In this document: positions 26,786 to 35,500 of the stretch, piece after piece | How positions within the stretch are numbered: position 1 is the stretch's first letter | How the letters are laid out: each line of letters begins with the position of its first letter | DNA from: Paenibacillus anaericanus | GTDB taxonomy: Bacteria; Bacillota; Bacilli; Paenibacillales; Paenibacillaceae | Assembly: GCF_003994475.1 (NCBI RefSeq) | Contig: NZ_RZNY01000015.1 | Location: forward strand, 32,230 to 96,229 | DNA length: 64,000 nucleotides | Direction of reading: 5' to 3' | Made by a program: the position numbers and the translations under genes | The notes under the pieces: model-generated | Database searches by the model: none | Seen by the model: the letters and a program-made list of their open reading frames with translations, nothing else | Told to the model about the DNA's origin: nothing

Positions 26786-27589
26786 TTAGCTCAAATTTCT
26801 TCTGATTAATTCGACAAGTTCTTTCTTTTCTTGATCAGGTAACCACTCCGTTAACCTGGCTGCAGCAACGGGAACTATCCATTGGTTAATCTCTTCCATG
26901 GTTATCTTCGAGTTATCCAAGTATTCCTTAGTGTAAGCAGCACGGAGCTTATTTCTTATAAGAGAAATTAAACCTGAAATGATTCTTGGAGTTCCTTCAG
27001 ATGTACTCCCCAGCTTCAGCATTAATATAGTCCTAGCCACATCTCCGGCTGGATTCCCTTCCATTCCTGTCATCCAGTCGATAACCCATTCTTTCTTCTC
27101 TCCGAGCATGATATTGTCAGGGTGAAAGTCTCCATGACAAAGTTTAGTGTCCTCTTTAAGGGCCATTAACTTTAAAATGATTGTGTTCTTCTCTTCTGTT
27201 GTTAATAGCGGGGCATGCTGAATTCGGTCTATTAAAATATCACGCTGTTTTGGCAGGTTCGATACGGATCTTGAGTGAATATCACGATGAAGTGTTGCCA
27301 TTTTTCTACCTTGTTTAGAGATTGTCCACATCTTTTTTTTAATTGTTTTGAGCATGGTTATCCCGACAACTTGGGAGTAGATAATCCCCTTGCGCCCTTC
27401 ATAATCAATTATCTCAATAGGCCTAGGACACGATAAACCTAAATTAAATACGGCCGAACTAATATTGAATTCATCACTACTTAGATGCTCAGGAATACCT
27501 GGACGAAATAGTTTTAATATTTGATCCTTGCCATAAGATAAAATCTCGGCTGTCCTACCCCCTGCAATTATTTCATTCGTATTAGTCAT
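26786..27589 (-). CDS. Aminoglycoside phosphotransferase-like kinase
   Basis: 267 residues with the APH/choline-kinase catalytic loop LCHGDFHPDNIMLGEKK (Asp base) and the metal motif EWVIDWMTGMEGNPAGDVA, where IDW takes the place of DFG. The ATP-binding lobe is weak but present (NEIIAGGRTAEILSYGKDQI). Members phosphorylate aminoglycosides, homoserine, thiamine or other small alcohols, so drug resistance is only one possibility. A second family member lies at 31724. Confidence 0.82.
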   Translation of the reverse strand: MTNTNEIIAGGRTAEILSYGKDQILKLFRPGIPEHLSSDEFNISSAVFNLGLSCPRPIEIIDYEGRKGIIYSQVVGITMLKTIKKKMWTISKQGRKMATLHRDIHSRSVSNLPKQRDILIDRIQHAPLLTTEEKNTIILKLMALKEDTKLCHGDFHPDNIMLGEKKEWVIDWMTGMEGNPAGDVARTILMLKLGSTSEGTPRIISGLISLIRNKLRAAYTKEYLDNSKITMEEINQWIVPVAAARLTEWLPDQEKKELVELIRRNLS

Positions 27590-27738
27590 ACGTAAATTCT
27601 CCTCTAAATTATCTAAATTAATTTCTGATTAACTACGACGAATACAAATAACCCACAGCGCAGACTTGTCCATTTCAGGAATAACACGTCAACGGTGTGG
27701 GGGAATCATTTTAGCATTTGTGTTTTTTTATATGTTGT

Positions 27739-28071
27739 TTAATCTTTGATTAAGTTCTTTATCATAATGATATCTCTACCATAAACCTCGGACTCAACAA
27801 CATCTACTGCATGATACCCTAGATTCTCATAAAATTTTTGCCCTGTTATACTACTAGGAAGTTTAAGTAATGTTATTCCAGAGTCAATGGCAATCTGTTC
27901 AATATAATGAATCAGTTGCCGCCCAATTCCCTTATTGTGCTGCTTAATATCGATAAAAACGGTATATATAGTATCTTTATCAAGGCTTGCAGTACCAATA
28001 ATTGAATTATCTTTGATAGCAACATATACTTTCCTGCATGTTGATAGCTCAGCTATATACTCTGGAGTAAA
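27739..28071 (-). pseudogene. GNAT acetyltransferase remnant lacking its N-terminus and start
   Basis: I read about 110 residues that begin FTPEYIAELS, continue with KVYVAIKDNSIIGTASL (beta2-beta3), the acetyl-CoA loop QHNKGIGRQLIHYIEQ and KFYENLGYHAVDVV (motif B), and end at TAA. Upstream in this frame is an immediate stop (TGA at 28072-28074), and no ATG, GTG or TTG allows a complete protein, so the first strand and helices of the GNAT fold are missing. It is therefore a truncated gene. The 27590-27738 stretch next to it is AT-rich with no other ORF. Confidence 0.75.
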
Positions 28072-28091
28072 TCAAACATGTCACCTCTATC

Positions 28092-28574
28092 TTATATTAA
28101 TCTTGAGATAGCCTGTATAAATTGGTCTAAACTCTGAATTGTTTTCCAGTCCTCTTGCTTCAACATTTCTGCCAATTCAATGAGCTGAATCCTCTCAGCA
28201 TCCGAGAGTACACGATATTTTGTGCCACTCTTAGGTGGGCTGCTATCTATTACCCTATAAAAACCCCATAACTCATGCTGCTCATTCTCAGACAACCACT
28301 CCGTATCATCTCCGACAATAATAAAGCTCCCTAAAGCATTGAGCGTATCGTCAATAGCGATTGTGACTTCAAATTCCTTCTCCCACCCCTCGCTACTATT
28401 CGAGATTATCGTGTCAGATAGGTAAGTTATTTTTGATTTCACTGCTGACAACAGTATGTTTTCATTCACATGATTTATCTTATTATGGTAACTATATGTT
28501 ATAAACAAAAGAATGAAATTTATTAATAAGGATACGACCAACAAACTTAAAATCCATTTATAACTTCGACACAT
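28092..28574 (-). CDS. Membrane-anchored protein of unknown function
   Basis: 160 residues. An N-terminal transmembrane helix at about residues 7-28 (WILSLLVVSLLINFILLFIT) is followed by a soluble, mostly helical domain placed outside the cell. No known motif. Its start overlaps the end of the upstream gene by 17 nt, indicating coupling. The alternating acidic/helix segments (EWLSENEQHELWGFYR; SDAERIQLIELAEMLKQE) suggest a folded bundle. Confidence 0.6.
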   Translation of the reverse strand: MCRSYKWILSLLVVSLLINFILLFITYSYHNKINHVNENILLSAVKSKITYLSDTIISNSSEGWEKEFEVTIAIDDTLNALGSFIIVGDDTEWLSENEQHELWGFYRVIDSSPPKSGTKYRVLSDAERIQLIELAEMLKQEDWKTIQSLDQFIQAISRLI

Positions 28575-29034
28575 AATAGGTATGCTGCTTCTCGATTAAT
28601 TCTAGGATTTCCGGTATATCACTTTGCGAGAATCTTGGTAAACTAATTAGTTCACTACCACATCTAAAAAATCTGCGACCATCCGGATATGTATATTCGT
28701 AACCATCTAATGTATCTTTACATTTTCCACACTTATAACAACCTGTATATTTATAATTGAACTCTTCAACCACCGCTCTTACACCTTCATGGAATATTAG
28801 TGAATATTTCTTAGTAGCATAAAACTTCATCTTAAGATGAGGAATCCCTTCCTCAATGGAAAACTTGAGCAAATGTCTCTTTGTTTTGTTGTTTGTAAAA
28901 ACATAATTTATTGCTTGGGTCTTTGCTTTTCTAGGTTTGTATCCTAGATGAATTACATAATCCGCGATTTGAGCGTATAAAAGTTTATCCTCATCATCCA
29001 ATAGAACGAAAAATTCATCTAACCCAATGCTCAT
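28558..29034 (-). CDS. Uncharacterised protein with a CxxCxxC cluster
   Basis: 158 residues. The N-terminus (MSIGLDEFFVLLDDEDKLLY) is helical; the central part looks like a beta-rich scaffold (FYATKKYSLIFHEGVRAVVE) and is followed by a cysteine group TGCYKCGKCKD plus a later Cys in FFRCGSELI, which could bind zinc or form disulfides. I recognise this as a recurrent unannotated family in Firmicutes but cannot name it. It is coupled to the membrane-anchored gene downstream. Confidence 0.6.
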   Translation of the reverse strand: MSIGLDEFFVLLDDEDKLLYAQIADYVIHLGYKPRKAKTQAINYVFTNNKTKRHLLKFSIEEGIPHLKMKFYATKKYSLIFHEGVRAVVEEFNYKYTGCYKCGKCKDTLDGYEYTYPDGRRFFRCGSELISLPRFSQSDIPEILELIEKQHTYYVSKL

Positions 29035-29069
29035 AAATATCCTCCATCTTCAAATTTATCTTGAGAGGC

Positions 29070-29651
29070 TTAGACTTCAATGATTCCTTGCACTTCATAT
29101 GGGTAGTCAATTTGTTGTTTGATAATCTCTACTGCCTCTTGGTTTACAAAAAGGTTAACAACATATAACGCAAGGTCAATAGAGGTCGATACTCCGCCAG
29201 CTGTTATCAGATCTCCATCTTTCACAATCCTAGTTTTAATGACTTCTGCACAATACGGTTCAAGCAACTCGTAGACATTAGGATGGGTTGTCGCTTTCTT
29301 ATTCTCTAAAAATCCTGCTGCTCCAAGTAAAAGCGAACCTGTACAAACAGACACTTTGTATTTAACTTTGTCAGCTTGTTTTAACCATGTAATAAATTCA
29401 TCATCATATCGAAGTTCACGTGTTCCCATTCCTCCTGGGACAAATAATAAGTCATATTCAGAAAGGTCTGGTTTGACCCGATTTACTTTAACAGTTAATC
29501 CTAATTCATCGGAGATTTCTTCTGAGAGTCCACAAATGTCCCAAGTGGTCCCTTTAGTTTCTTCAAACATATTCAAGCGATAGACGACATCATAAAATCC
29601 AATAAAATCTAGAAACGTCATTCCATTAAAGATGACAAAGGCAATTTTCAT
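29070..29651 (-). CDS. DJ-1/PfpI family protein
   Basis: 193 residues. The nucleophile elbow VSVCTGSLLLGAAGFLENKK holds the conserved Cys, and FNGMTFLDFIGFYDVVYRL and LLFVPGGMGTRELRYDDEF complete the class I GATase-like fold. Family members include deglycases, isonitrile hydratases and DNA-binding AraC fusions. This one has no extra DNA-binding domain, so it is a free-standing enzyme of unknown substrate. Confidence 0.85.
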   Translation of the reverse strand: MKIAFVIFNGMTFLDFIGFYDVVYRLNMFEETKGTTWDICGLSEEISDELGLTVKVNRVKPDLSEYDLLFVPGGMGTRELRYDDEFITWLKQADKVKYKVSVCTGSLLLGAAGFLENKKATTHPNVYELLEPYCAEVIKTRIVKDGDLITAGGVSTSIDLALYVVNLFVNQEAVEIIKQQIDYPYEVQGIIEV

Positions 29652-29673
29652 AAAAAAACCTCGCTCCCCGTTT

Positions 29674-30195
29674 CTAAAATCTCTTTCTAATCATTCTAAT
29701 CTGACCTCTATGATTAATCTCGTCCTCAAACACGTGATACCACATAAAGTAGTAATTTGCCTGTTTGTTATACCAAAACTCCTCTTGCTTATATAACCAG
29801 TCGTCATTAACTCCTTGGAACAATTCATACGTTCTTTGCCTTACTTCATTCATCTTATCTAAATAAAAATTCAAATCGTTCCCTTTAATCTTATCTCGGC
29901 CTTCTTCTCCTAAGTTTAGAGCTGGCCTCCAAACGGCTAACTCTTCTTCTGACAAGTGCCTCCCTTCAAACGTCTCCACTTGGTAAGCATATTCTACCGC
30001 AGCAAAGTGTAACAATAATGCACCAATCGAATTACTTTCAGAGTCTAATAAGTAATCTAATTGGTCAACAGATAGATCCTTAGTCGCTTCAATGGTTGTG
30101 TGTCTAGCGTAATTCATCATAGAGATCAGGCGACCGATTTGAGGCGTAAATCCGGGGATATCCGTGATGAGATAAATATTATCCATATTGATCAT
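29674..30195 (-). CDS. DinB-family protein
   Basis: 173 residues with the DinB bundle pattern: PQIGRLISMMNYARHTTIEA, IGALLLHFAAVEYAYQVETF, and the C-terminal WYHVFEDEINHRGQIRMIRK, which gives the metal-binding His residues. The start at 30195 (GGAGG, 8 nt) is preferred over 30243, which would overlap the HAD gene. Second of three DinB proteins here; function unknown. Confidence 0.8.
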   Translation of the reverse strand: MINMDNIYLITDIPGFTPQIGRLISMMNYARHTTIEATKDLSVDQLDYLLDSESNSIGALLLHFAAVEYAYQVETFEGRHLSEEELAVWRPALNLGEEGRDKIKGNDLNFYLDKMNEVRQRTYELFQGVNDDWLYKQEEFWYNKQANYYFMWYHVFEDEINHRGQIRMIRKRF

Positions 30196-30211
30196 TTTAA
30201 ATGCCTCCGGT

Positions 30212-30841
30212 TCAAATGATTTTAATAATTTCATGTGGATCATCGATTAAATAGTTGGGTTCCTCAGATAATAGTAGGTCTCTGCTGTAAATACCCCAGG
30301 AAACAGCAATGACTTCCACATTATTTCTCTTACAAGCCTGAATATCCCTAACCTCATCCCCAATATAAATCAGTTCTTGATTAGATAATTGATGCTCCTT
30401 CATATACTTCTTAATGGCTTGGTCTTTACCCATTAGTCCTTTTGAAGACCTTATATGCTGAAATAAGTTGATCTGTTTACTGTTTAAGTAGTAGGTGATA
30501 TTTAATTCTGAATTCGAAGTAAGAATGGATAGCACATACCCCTTATCTTCCAATTGCCGTGCGACCTCTAGTACTCCATCGCAGAAATCAACCGTTCCCA
30601 GATAAGATTTATACTTCTCTTTAAATTCTTGACCGATCCTTCTCATCCTCAGCACCTTAAAGATTGATACTTCAAGAGCCTTCATTTTCTGTCTCAATGT
30701 GAGATTCATAATATTTTGAAACTCTTCCTGAGATAACCTCTTGAGTTTGTATTGATCAGCTAATTCGTTATACACCTTAACAATTACTTTAGTCGTATCT
30801 ACAAGTGTTCCGTCAAAATCAAAAACGATATGCTTTCTCAA
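30212..30841 (-). CDS. HAD-superfamily hydrolase (phosphoglycolate phosphatase-like)
   Basis: 209 residues. Motif I VFDFDGTLVDTTKV with both catalytic Asp, motif II SILTSNSELNITYY, motif III KGLMGKDQAIKKYMKEHQ and motif IV IYIGDEVRDIQACKRNNVE are all intact, with a helical cap between I and II. This is the Gph/PGP-like phosphatase subgroup. It ends 16 nt before the DinB gene and is likely cotranscribed. Confidence 0.9.
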   Translation of the reverse strand: MRKHIVFDFDGTLVDTTKVIVKVYNELADQYKLKRLSQEEFQNIMNLTLRQKMKALEVSIFKVLRMRRIGQEFKEKYKSYLGTVDFCDGVLEVARQLEDKGYVLSILTSNSELNITYYLNSKQINLFQHIRSSKGLMGKDQAIKKYMKEHQLSNQELIYIGDEVRDIQACKRNNVEVIAVSWGIYSRDLLLSEEPNYLIDDPHEIIKII

Positions 30842-30875
30842 ATCTCCCCCCTCTTTCTATTGTAGAGACATGTGA

Positions 30876-31418
30876 TTATTCCAATGCCGAATATTCGATC
30901 AACCAACAATCTCTTAATTGTCCTTCGTGACTTTCATGCTCTTTCATTAATTTGATCTTCTTAAATCCACATTTCTCATAACATGCTATAGCACGTAAAT
31001 TCCATGTTTGCGGGTCCATTACGATCTTATCTGCATGTTTGTGGTTGATTAAGTAACCTGTCATCGATGTAACAAGTTTCTTTCCAACACCTTGATTCCA
31101 GTAATTAATTTCACCAATGAATTGATCTGTTCCATAGATCTTCTCATCAGGGTTTATATATCCATATTCATTCCGTGACTCTTCATCTAAAGGATAGAAT
31201 TGAATAAATCCAATAGGCTTACCTTCGAATTCGATAATGCAGCGAGTCACACTATCATTTTTGTAAAAATGTTCCCTCACCAAATCGAGGTCATGTGGCC
31301 GGTCACGACCTTCATAATATTTCAGTACTACAGGATTTGATAACCAAGTTACAAGTAAAACCTCATCGGTTTTCTCAAGTTCACGGACAGTGAGCTCTTC
31401 AGTTGTATATATCAACAT
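30876..31418 (-). CDS. Aminoglycoside 6'-N-acetyltransferase-like protein
   Basis: 180 residues. Beyond generic GNAT motifs it carries IGFIQFYPL, YGTDQFIGEINYWNQGVG and EHESHEGQLRDCWLIEY, which are characteristic of the AAC(6')-Ie type enzymes that acetylate kanamycin-class aminoglycosides. The acetyl-CoA loop GVGKKLV is intact. Related chromosomal proteins are common in Paenibacillus and their true substrates are often unknown. The link to aminoglycosides is from recognised family signatures, not from measured activity. Confidence 0.85.
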   Translation of the reverse strand: MLIYTTEELTVRELEKTDEVLLVTWLSNPVVLKYYEGRDRPHDLDLVREHFYKNDSVTRCIIEFEGKPIGFIQFYPLDEESRNEYGYINPDEKIYGTDQFIGEINYWNQGVGKKLVTSMTGYLINHKHADKIVMDPQTWNLRAIACYEKCGFKKIKLMKEHESHEGQLRDCWLIEYSALE

Positions 31419-31437
31419 CTCTGCACCGCCCCTTTTA

Positions 31438-31710
31438 TTACTTCATATATTTTTTAACTTGCGATTTCCACATCCACGCACCCCAGAAATATCCTCCAAT
31501 TGGGAATATAATAAGGGAGATAATAAAGTTCCTCAAAAAGTCTTGATCCGTAAACGTTATTCCCGCTGCACCCTTATTCATATAAGTAACAATTATAGAG
31601 AATAGAATTGCTGTTCCTAATCCCCATCGTATAACGCCAGTATTTATAATGAAGTGATTTCTTCCTTTTGCTCTTATATCGTCCCATCGCTCTGCTGCCT
31701 TCTCATCCAT
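31438..31710 (-). CDS. Small two-helix membrane protein
   Basis: 90 residues with a soluble N-terminus (MDEKAAERWDDIRAKGRNHF) and two hydrophobic segments (WGLGTAILFSIIVTYM and FIISLIIFPIGGYFWGAW). The ribosome site AAGGAGG is 7 nt upstream. Many short bacillus proteins of this shape (YvaD/DUF-type) exist without known function. It sits between an aminoglycoside-kinase-like gene and an AAC(6')-like gene. Confidence 0.65.
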   Translation of the reverse strand: MDEKAAERWDDIRAKGRNHFIINTGVIRWGLGTAILFSIIVTYMNKGAAGITFTDQDFLRNFIISLIIFPIGGYFWGAWMWKSQVKKYMK

Positions 31711-31723
31711 TGTTGCTCCTCCT

Positions 31724-32659
31724 TTAAACTAATCTGACCCCTAAATAAGAATCGTGATTCAGGATCGATAATTTCATGTCTTCTAAATATTGAAGTTGTC
31801 GTTCATTTAACTTAGTTCTATCTGAATATTGTGTATGATAAACAAACGAATACAAGTGCCTGAAATTAACGAAAAAATCTATGCTATTCAATGTCTCATC
31901 CACTGAATTTACCATTGAATAACCATCAATGAAAGCATTAAAAAATGAAGATGCAAATTTATTTCGCTTGTCCATTGCATAGGATTGGGATGCATGATAA
32001 ATTGCTATAGCTATATCATACGCGAACCAATTGCATTCACTGTCTCCAAAATCTATAAATGCTAATTCACCTTTGTCATATAGAAAATTATGTTGATGTA
32101 GATCGCCATGTATTATCCCATACGAATCTTTGGATTTATGAATTGAATGGATACCTACAAGGTAGTTCTCCCATTTTTCTTTAATAGTAGGATCAAAATG
32201 ATTCATATCCAATTGATACATCGGATGCTCATTCCATTCTGGGCGCCCGTATTTACCTTTGTATAACTTGGATAAGGAGTGCATGGTCCCCATCCCTCTA
32301 CCCCATTGATGAAACAATTTATCGTTCCAATCTTCATGATTGATATCTATATGCCTTCCATTAACTTTTTTGTAAGCAACAAAAAATAATTCTTCGGTCA
32401 AACTATAAATATACGATTCGTTCCTTATTAATATCGGAACCGCTACATGTACCCCATTTTCTTTGAGAAACTGAGTCCATGCGATTTCAGACATTATCTT
32501 CTCTTCACTATCTATCCCTCTATCAAATATCTTAACAACAATGGGTGGAACGGCAGAGATTTCATAAACATTATTGAAATATCCACCAATTAAATGAATG
32601 TCTTCTGATGGATAATTTAATAACTCTAGAATCCGACTTAATACAGTTTCGCTAATCAT
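31724..32659 (-). CDS. Aminoglycoside phosphotransferase (APH)-like kinase
   Basis: 311 residues. Lobe 1 reads IHLIGGYFNNVYEISAVPPI with IVVKIFDR supplying the lysine; the catalytic loop is GIIHGDLHQHNFLYDKGE (Asp base) and the metal motif LAFIDFGDSECNWFAYDIAI. The classic HGDxxxxN and DFG-like arrangement is therefore intact. I chose the ATG at 32659 because it follows GGGGGATTAATC. Substrate (drug or metabolite) not determined; next to an AAC(6')-like gene, which makes a resistance role plausible but unproved. Confidence 0.85.
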   Translation of the reverse strand: MISETVLSRILELLNYPSEDIHLIGGYFNNVYEISAVPPIVVKIFDRGIDSEEKIMSEIAWTQFLKENGVHVAVPILIRNESYIYSLTEELFFVAYKKVNGRHIDINHEDWNDKLFHQWGRGMGTMHSLSKLYKGKYGRPEWNEHPMYQLDMNHFDPTIKEKWENYLVGIHSIHKSKDSYGIIHGDLHQHNFLYDKGELAFIDFGDSECNWFAYDIAIAIYHASQSYAMDKRNKFASSFFNAFIDGYSMVNSVDETLNSIDFFVNFRHLYSFVYHTQYSDRTKLNERQLQYLEDMKLSILNHDSYLGVRLV

Positions 32660-32756
32660 GATTAATCCCCCTGCAACCCATTGTCCAATTGACGAATATG
32701 AAAAAATAACCACCCCGAATATACCACCTTTTCACTAATGAAAGAGAGCTTATAAA

Positions 32757-33215
32757 TCACACGTCAATACTTAACCGAATCATATCTATACACTGAATTC
32801 CATTCTCATAGATCTCTTCTTCATAATGCCGAATGAAAAAGTCCCGATCGACGCCAGTGATGCGAAATCCACATTTCTGATATAACGCGAGTTGGTGCAT
32901 GCTTGAGTTCCCTGTTCCGATTTCAATGGTCTTAGCCCCTTGTTCTTTGGCCTTGTCGATTGCACTTAATACTAACTGCTTTCCAATTCCTTTACCTTGA
33001 AAATCATCTCGAACGGCAACGTTTACTAATTCCATTGTTTCTGGCCGAGTTCTTATAAGTACGAACACTCCAACAATTTCATCATGAATTAAGGTAACAA
33101 AACATTGCCCCCTACTCAAATACTCTTCAATTAACTCACTTGAAGGATCGGCTAATAGTAGTAAGTCCCATGGTGCATCTTTAATGTCTTCCAACAAACT
33201 AATTTTGACCTTCAT
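32757..33215 (-). CDS. GNAT N-acetyltransferase (YvbK-like)
   Basis: 152 residues, close in order to Bacillus YvbK: VFVLIRTRPETMELVNVAV, then the loop DDFQGKGIGKQLVLSAID and GNSSMHQLALYQKCGFRITG with motif B, ending IQCIDMIRLS. Acetyl-CoA binding motif RxxGxGxxL is intact in the form FQGKGIGKQL. Substrate unknown. Ribosome site and start are conventional. Confidence 0.87.
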   Translation of the reverse strand: MKVKISLLEDIKDAPWDLLLLADPSSELIEEYLSRGQCFVTLIHDEIVGVFVLIRTRPETMELVNVAVRDDFQGKGIGKQLVLSAIDKAKEQGAKTIEIGTGNSSMHQLALYQKCGFRITGVDRDFFIRHYEEEIYENGIQCIDMIRLSIDV

Positions 33216-33241
33216 ATATATAACCCCTTACAAGATTTATT

Positions 33242-33946
33242 CTATATCTTCTTAACCACGAAGGTTATACAGTCTGTAATTAAACTTACAAGGTGCTCAT
33301 CACGGTAAATGTCATACTCCAATTGTTTCACTAATCTTGTTTGAATCGCCCAACCCTCATATTGTCGATCCAGCAATTCTAGCATGTTATCGGTTGCTAA
33401 ATTCACTTCGAACATCGGTTCAAGATCTACATTTGAATCCCTTTCGATCTCTCTTATGTTGGAGTTAATAATAATACAATTCATCCCATTTGGCTTTGTT
33501 CCTACCGCCATCTCATGAAGCTTTCTTTCCAATGCTTCCTCTGAACTTACATGTTCTAATGCTGAGACAGCTATGATGACATCATATTCATCCTCTGCGA
33601 TATGGAAATATTCAATATCAGATTGTACCGTTTCAATATATTGTTGAACTTCAAATTTCTCGCTATATTCTTGTAACTTTTCTATTGCTGATTCAAGTAA
33701 ATCAACACATACTACTTTGCCGTTTCTATTCTTTAGTGTTTCAGCAATAGGAATGCTATTCCTACCGATTCCACAACCCAGATCAAGCACATTTAAATTT
33801 TGTTGCCCGCTGAATTCTTCCATGAGATCCATTACTGTTTTGACAGGCTTATGTAACCAAGATCCCGGTTCGAATAACTTGTGATTCTCATAACAGAGGT
33901 CATGATATTTCTTTTCTTCTGTTCTAATTAACGCTATTCTGTCCAT
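33242..33946 (-). CDS. Class I SAM-dependent methyltransferase
   Basis: 234 residues with the SAM motif LNVLDLGCGIGRNSIPIAE and the acidic VVCVDLLESAIEKLQEY. Region YDVIIAVSALEHVSSEEAL is motif IV. The C-terminal part is long and beta-rich, unlike the shortest enzymes, as in the TehB/Tellurite-type group. No substrate can be assigned. Confidence 0.87.
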   Translation of the reverse strand: MDRIALIRTEEKKYHDLCYENHKLFEPGSWLHKPVKTVMDLMEEFSGQQNLNVLDLGCGIGRNSIPIAETLKNRNGKVVCVDLLESAIEKLQEYSEKFEVQQYIETVQSDIEYFHIAEDEYDVIIAVSALEHVSSEEALERKLHEMAVGTKPNGMNCIIINSNIREIERDSNVDLEPMFEVNLATDNMLELLDRQYEGWAIQTRLVKQLEYDIYRDEHLVSLITDCITFVVKKI

Positions 33947-33967
33947 GAGTTCACCTCGGTTTCTATT

Positions 33968-34630
33968 CTATAATCCACCATTATCCTCTAAGTTCCACTC
34001 ATTATAAAACTGTCTTAGATATTCTTCCATAAAATCATGTCTTTTTGTAGCCAGTTCTTTGGCGTATGGTGTGTTCATTAAATCCTTCAATTTTAATAAT
34101 TTCTCATAAAAATGGTATATCGCCGTCTTGCCATTAGACCTGTAATCCATTTGCGAGAAATGTGAAAACTCTTGTTCTGGATTATGTATGATTGTACCTT
34201 TGGCCCCCGAGTATGCGAATGTTCTAGCAATGCCAATGGCCCCAAGTGCATCTAAACGATCGGCATCTTGAACAATTTCCCCTTCAATTGATTCCATAGG
34301 TGGATTCTGTCCGCCATTATAAGACATAGTCGCAATAATAGTCATTACTCTGTTTGTGATGTTCTTGTCTGCAATGTTGCTAGCTAGCCAATTTTCAACC
34401 TTGTCTAGTCCCGCTTGTTTTGAATCGTTCAATTTCTCATCCGCTACATCATGTAGAAGAGCTGATAATTCACTTATGAAACCATCTGCTTCTTTCTCGG
34501 TCTTAGCAATTTCCAAGGCGAGCTTTCTTACTCGATCAATATGCCACCAATCATGACCGGATGAATCAAATTCTAATTCTTGCTTCACAAACACTTCAGC
34601 AAGTTTGATAATACGCGCTTCACTATTCAT
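33968..34630 (-). CDS. HD-domain phosphohydrolase
   Basis: 220 residues. The H…HD…D set is visible: HDWWHIDRVRKLALEI, SALLHDVADEKLN and later EIVQDADRLDALGAIGIART with the DAxRLD motif of YedJ/YpgQ-like hydrolases. Such proteins cleave nucleotide phosphates. Substrate unknown; soluble cytoplasmic. Start at 34630 fits the reading frame and adjacent gene spacing. Confidence 0.88.
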   Translation of the reverse strand: MNSEARIIKLAEVFVKQELEFDSSGHDWWHIDRVRKLALEIAKTEKEADGFISELSALLHDVADEKLNDSKQAGLDKVENWLASNIADKNITNRVMTIIATMSYNGGQNPPMESIEGEIVQDADRLDALGAIGIARTFAYSGAKGTIIHNPEQEFSHFSQMDYRSNGKTAIYHFYEKLLKLKDLMNTPYAKELATKRHDFMEEYLRQFYNEWNLEDNGGL

Positions 34631-34650
34631 ATTGACCTCTTTTCCAACTG

Positions 34651-35307
34651 CTATTCCACCGCAACCTTCTTCACAAAAGGTTCATCTTGAATTAATGTTA
34701 CCAGGTCCATAACTGTAGCCGCTCCTTGAAATGTCACGGTCAGTTCCAGCGAAATCTCCAACTCATGACTCTCGGATGTAAAGCTCGACACTTCAATGCG
34801 TCCATCTTGCAATCTCTCCATGACTTTATCGATGGCGCCTTCTTCATTGGCTAATTCGAGCAGAAGTCTTTCGGTTTTGGGGGATTTAGTCCAAATGAAA
34901 TGGCTATGCAAAATAATCTGTCCCAAAACTAGGATCAGTGTAACTCCAATACCAATAAGGTACATTCCTGCACCTATAGACATTCCCAGACCTGCTGTAG
35001 CCCATATCCCTGCTGCTGTTGTAAGTCCTATTACACTTTGCTTCTGCATGAAGATCATTCCTGCTCCAAGGAAGCCGACACCACTGACAACCCCAGCAGC
35101 CATTCTGGATGGATCCAACGATAAATTTTCCCAACCGATCTGATCCTGGAACCCATATTTCGAAATGATGATCATTAGTGCAGCTCCCACGGCTACAACA
35201 AAATGCGTCCGGATCCCCGCTTCCTTCCTTCTGTTTTTACGTTCATATCCGATAACTACGCCACATACTCCAGCGAGAAGAACCCGTAACAAAAGCTCAA
35301 ATTCCAT
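34651..35307 (-). CDS. MgtC/SapB family membrane protein
   Basis: 218 residues. The N-terminal helices and signature LLAGVCGVVIGYERKNRRKE, then GIRTHFVVAVGAALMIIIS and VSGVGFLGAGMIFM followed by TTAAGIWATAGLGMSIGAG define MgtC/SapB, which in other bacteria modulates ATP synthase or magnesium homeostasis. A C-terminal ACT-like domain (LELANEEGAIDKVMERL) is also usual. I chose the ATG at 35307 (AAGGTG 8 nt upstream). It is the last gene before a likely terminator. Confidence 0.9.
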   Translation of the reverse strand: MEFELLLRVLLAGVCGVVIGYERKNRRKEAGIRTHFVVAVGAALMIIISKYGFQDQIGWENLSLDPSRMAAGVVSGVGFLGAGMIFMQKQSVIGLTTAAGIWATAGLGMSIGAGMYLIGIGVTLILVLGQIILHSHFIWTKSPKTERLLLELANEEGAIDKVMERLQDGRIEVSSFTSESHELEISLELTVTFQGAATVMDLVTLIQDEPFVKKVAVE

Positions 35308-35416
35308 TGTTTTCACCTTCCCATATTGGATAAACCAGAGTTCAATTACAAATATTGTATCACAGTGTAAAATGACATTCCTCTCGCCCTCGGCGCAGGC
35401 TGCATTATGCCTTATC

Positions 35417-35473
35417 AAAAAAACAGCAGACTCCTAATCAGAGAGGCACTCCCTAATACAGAAATGTGCTGTT
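35417..35473 (-). terminator. Candidate terminator of the CPBP locus
   Basis: On the minus strand AACAGCA pairs with TGCTGTT at the base of a longer, imperfect stem, followed by a seven-T run. It lies downstream of the broken CPBP gene (ends 35501). Confidence 0.6.
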
Positions 35474-35500
35474 ATACGGTGGTTATACAATAATGCTAGT

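Noticed and set aside
27649..27713. Possible eighth hairpin copy (AATAACCCACAG … GTGTGGG)
   Set aside because: Only the outer arm resembles the family; the CTAAGAT core and the tail are missing and the spacing is much longer.
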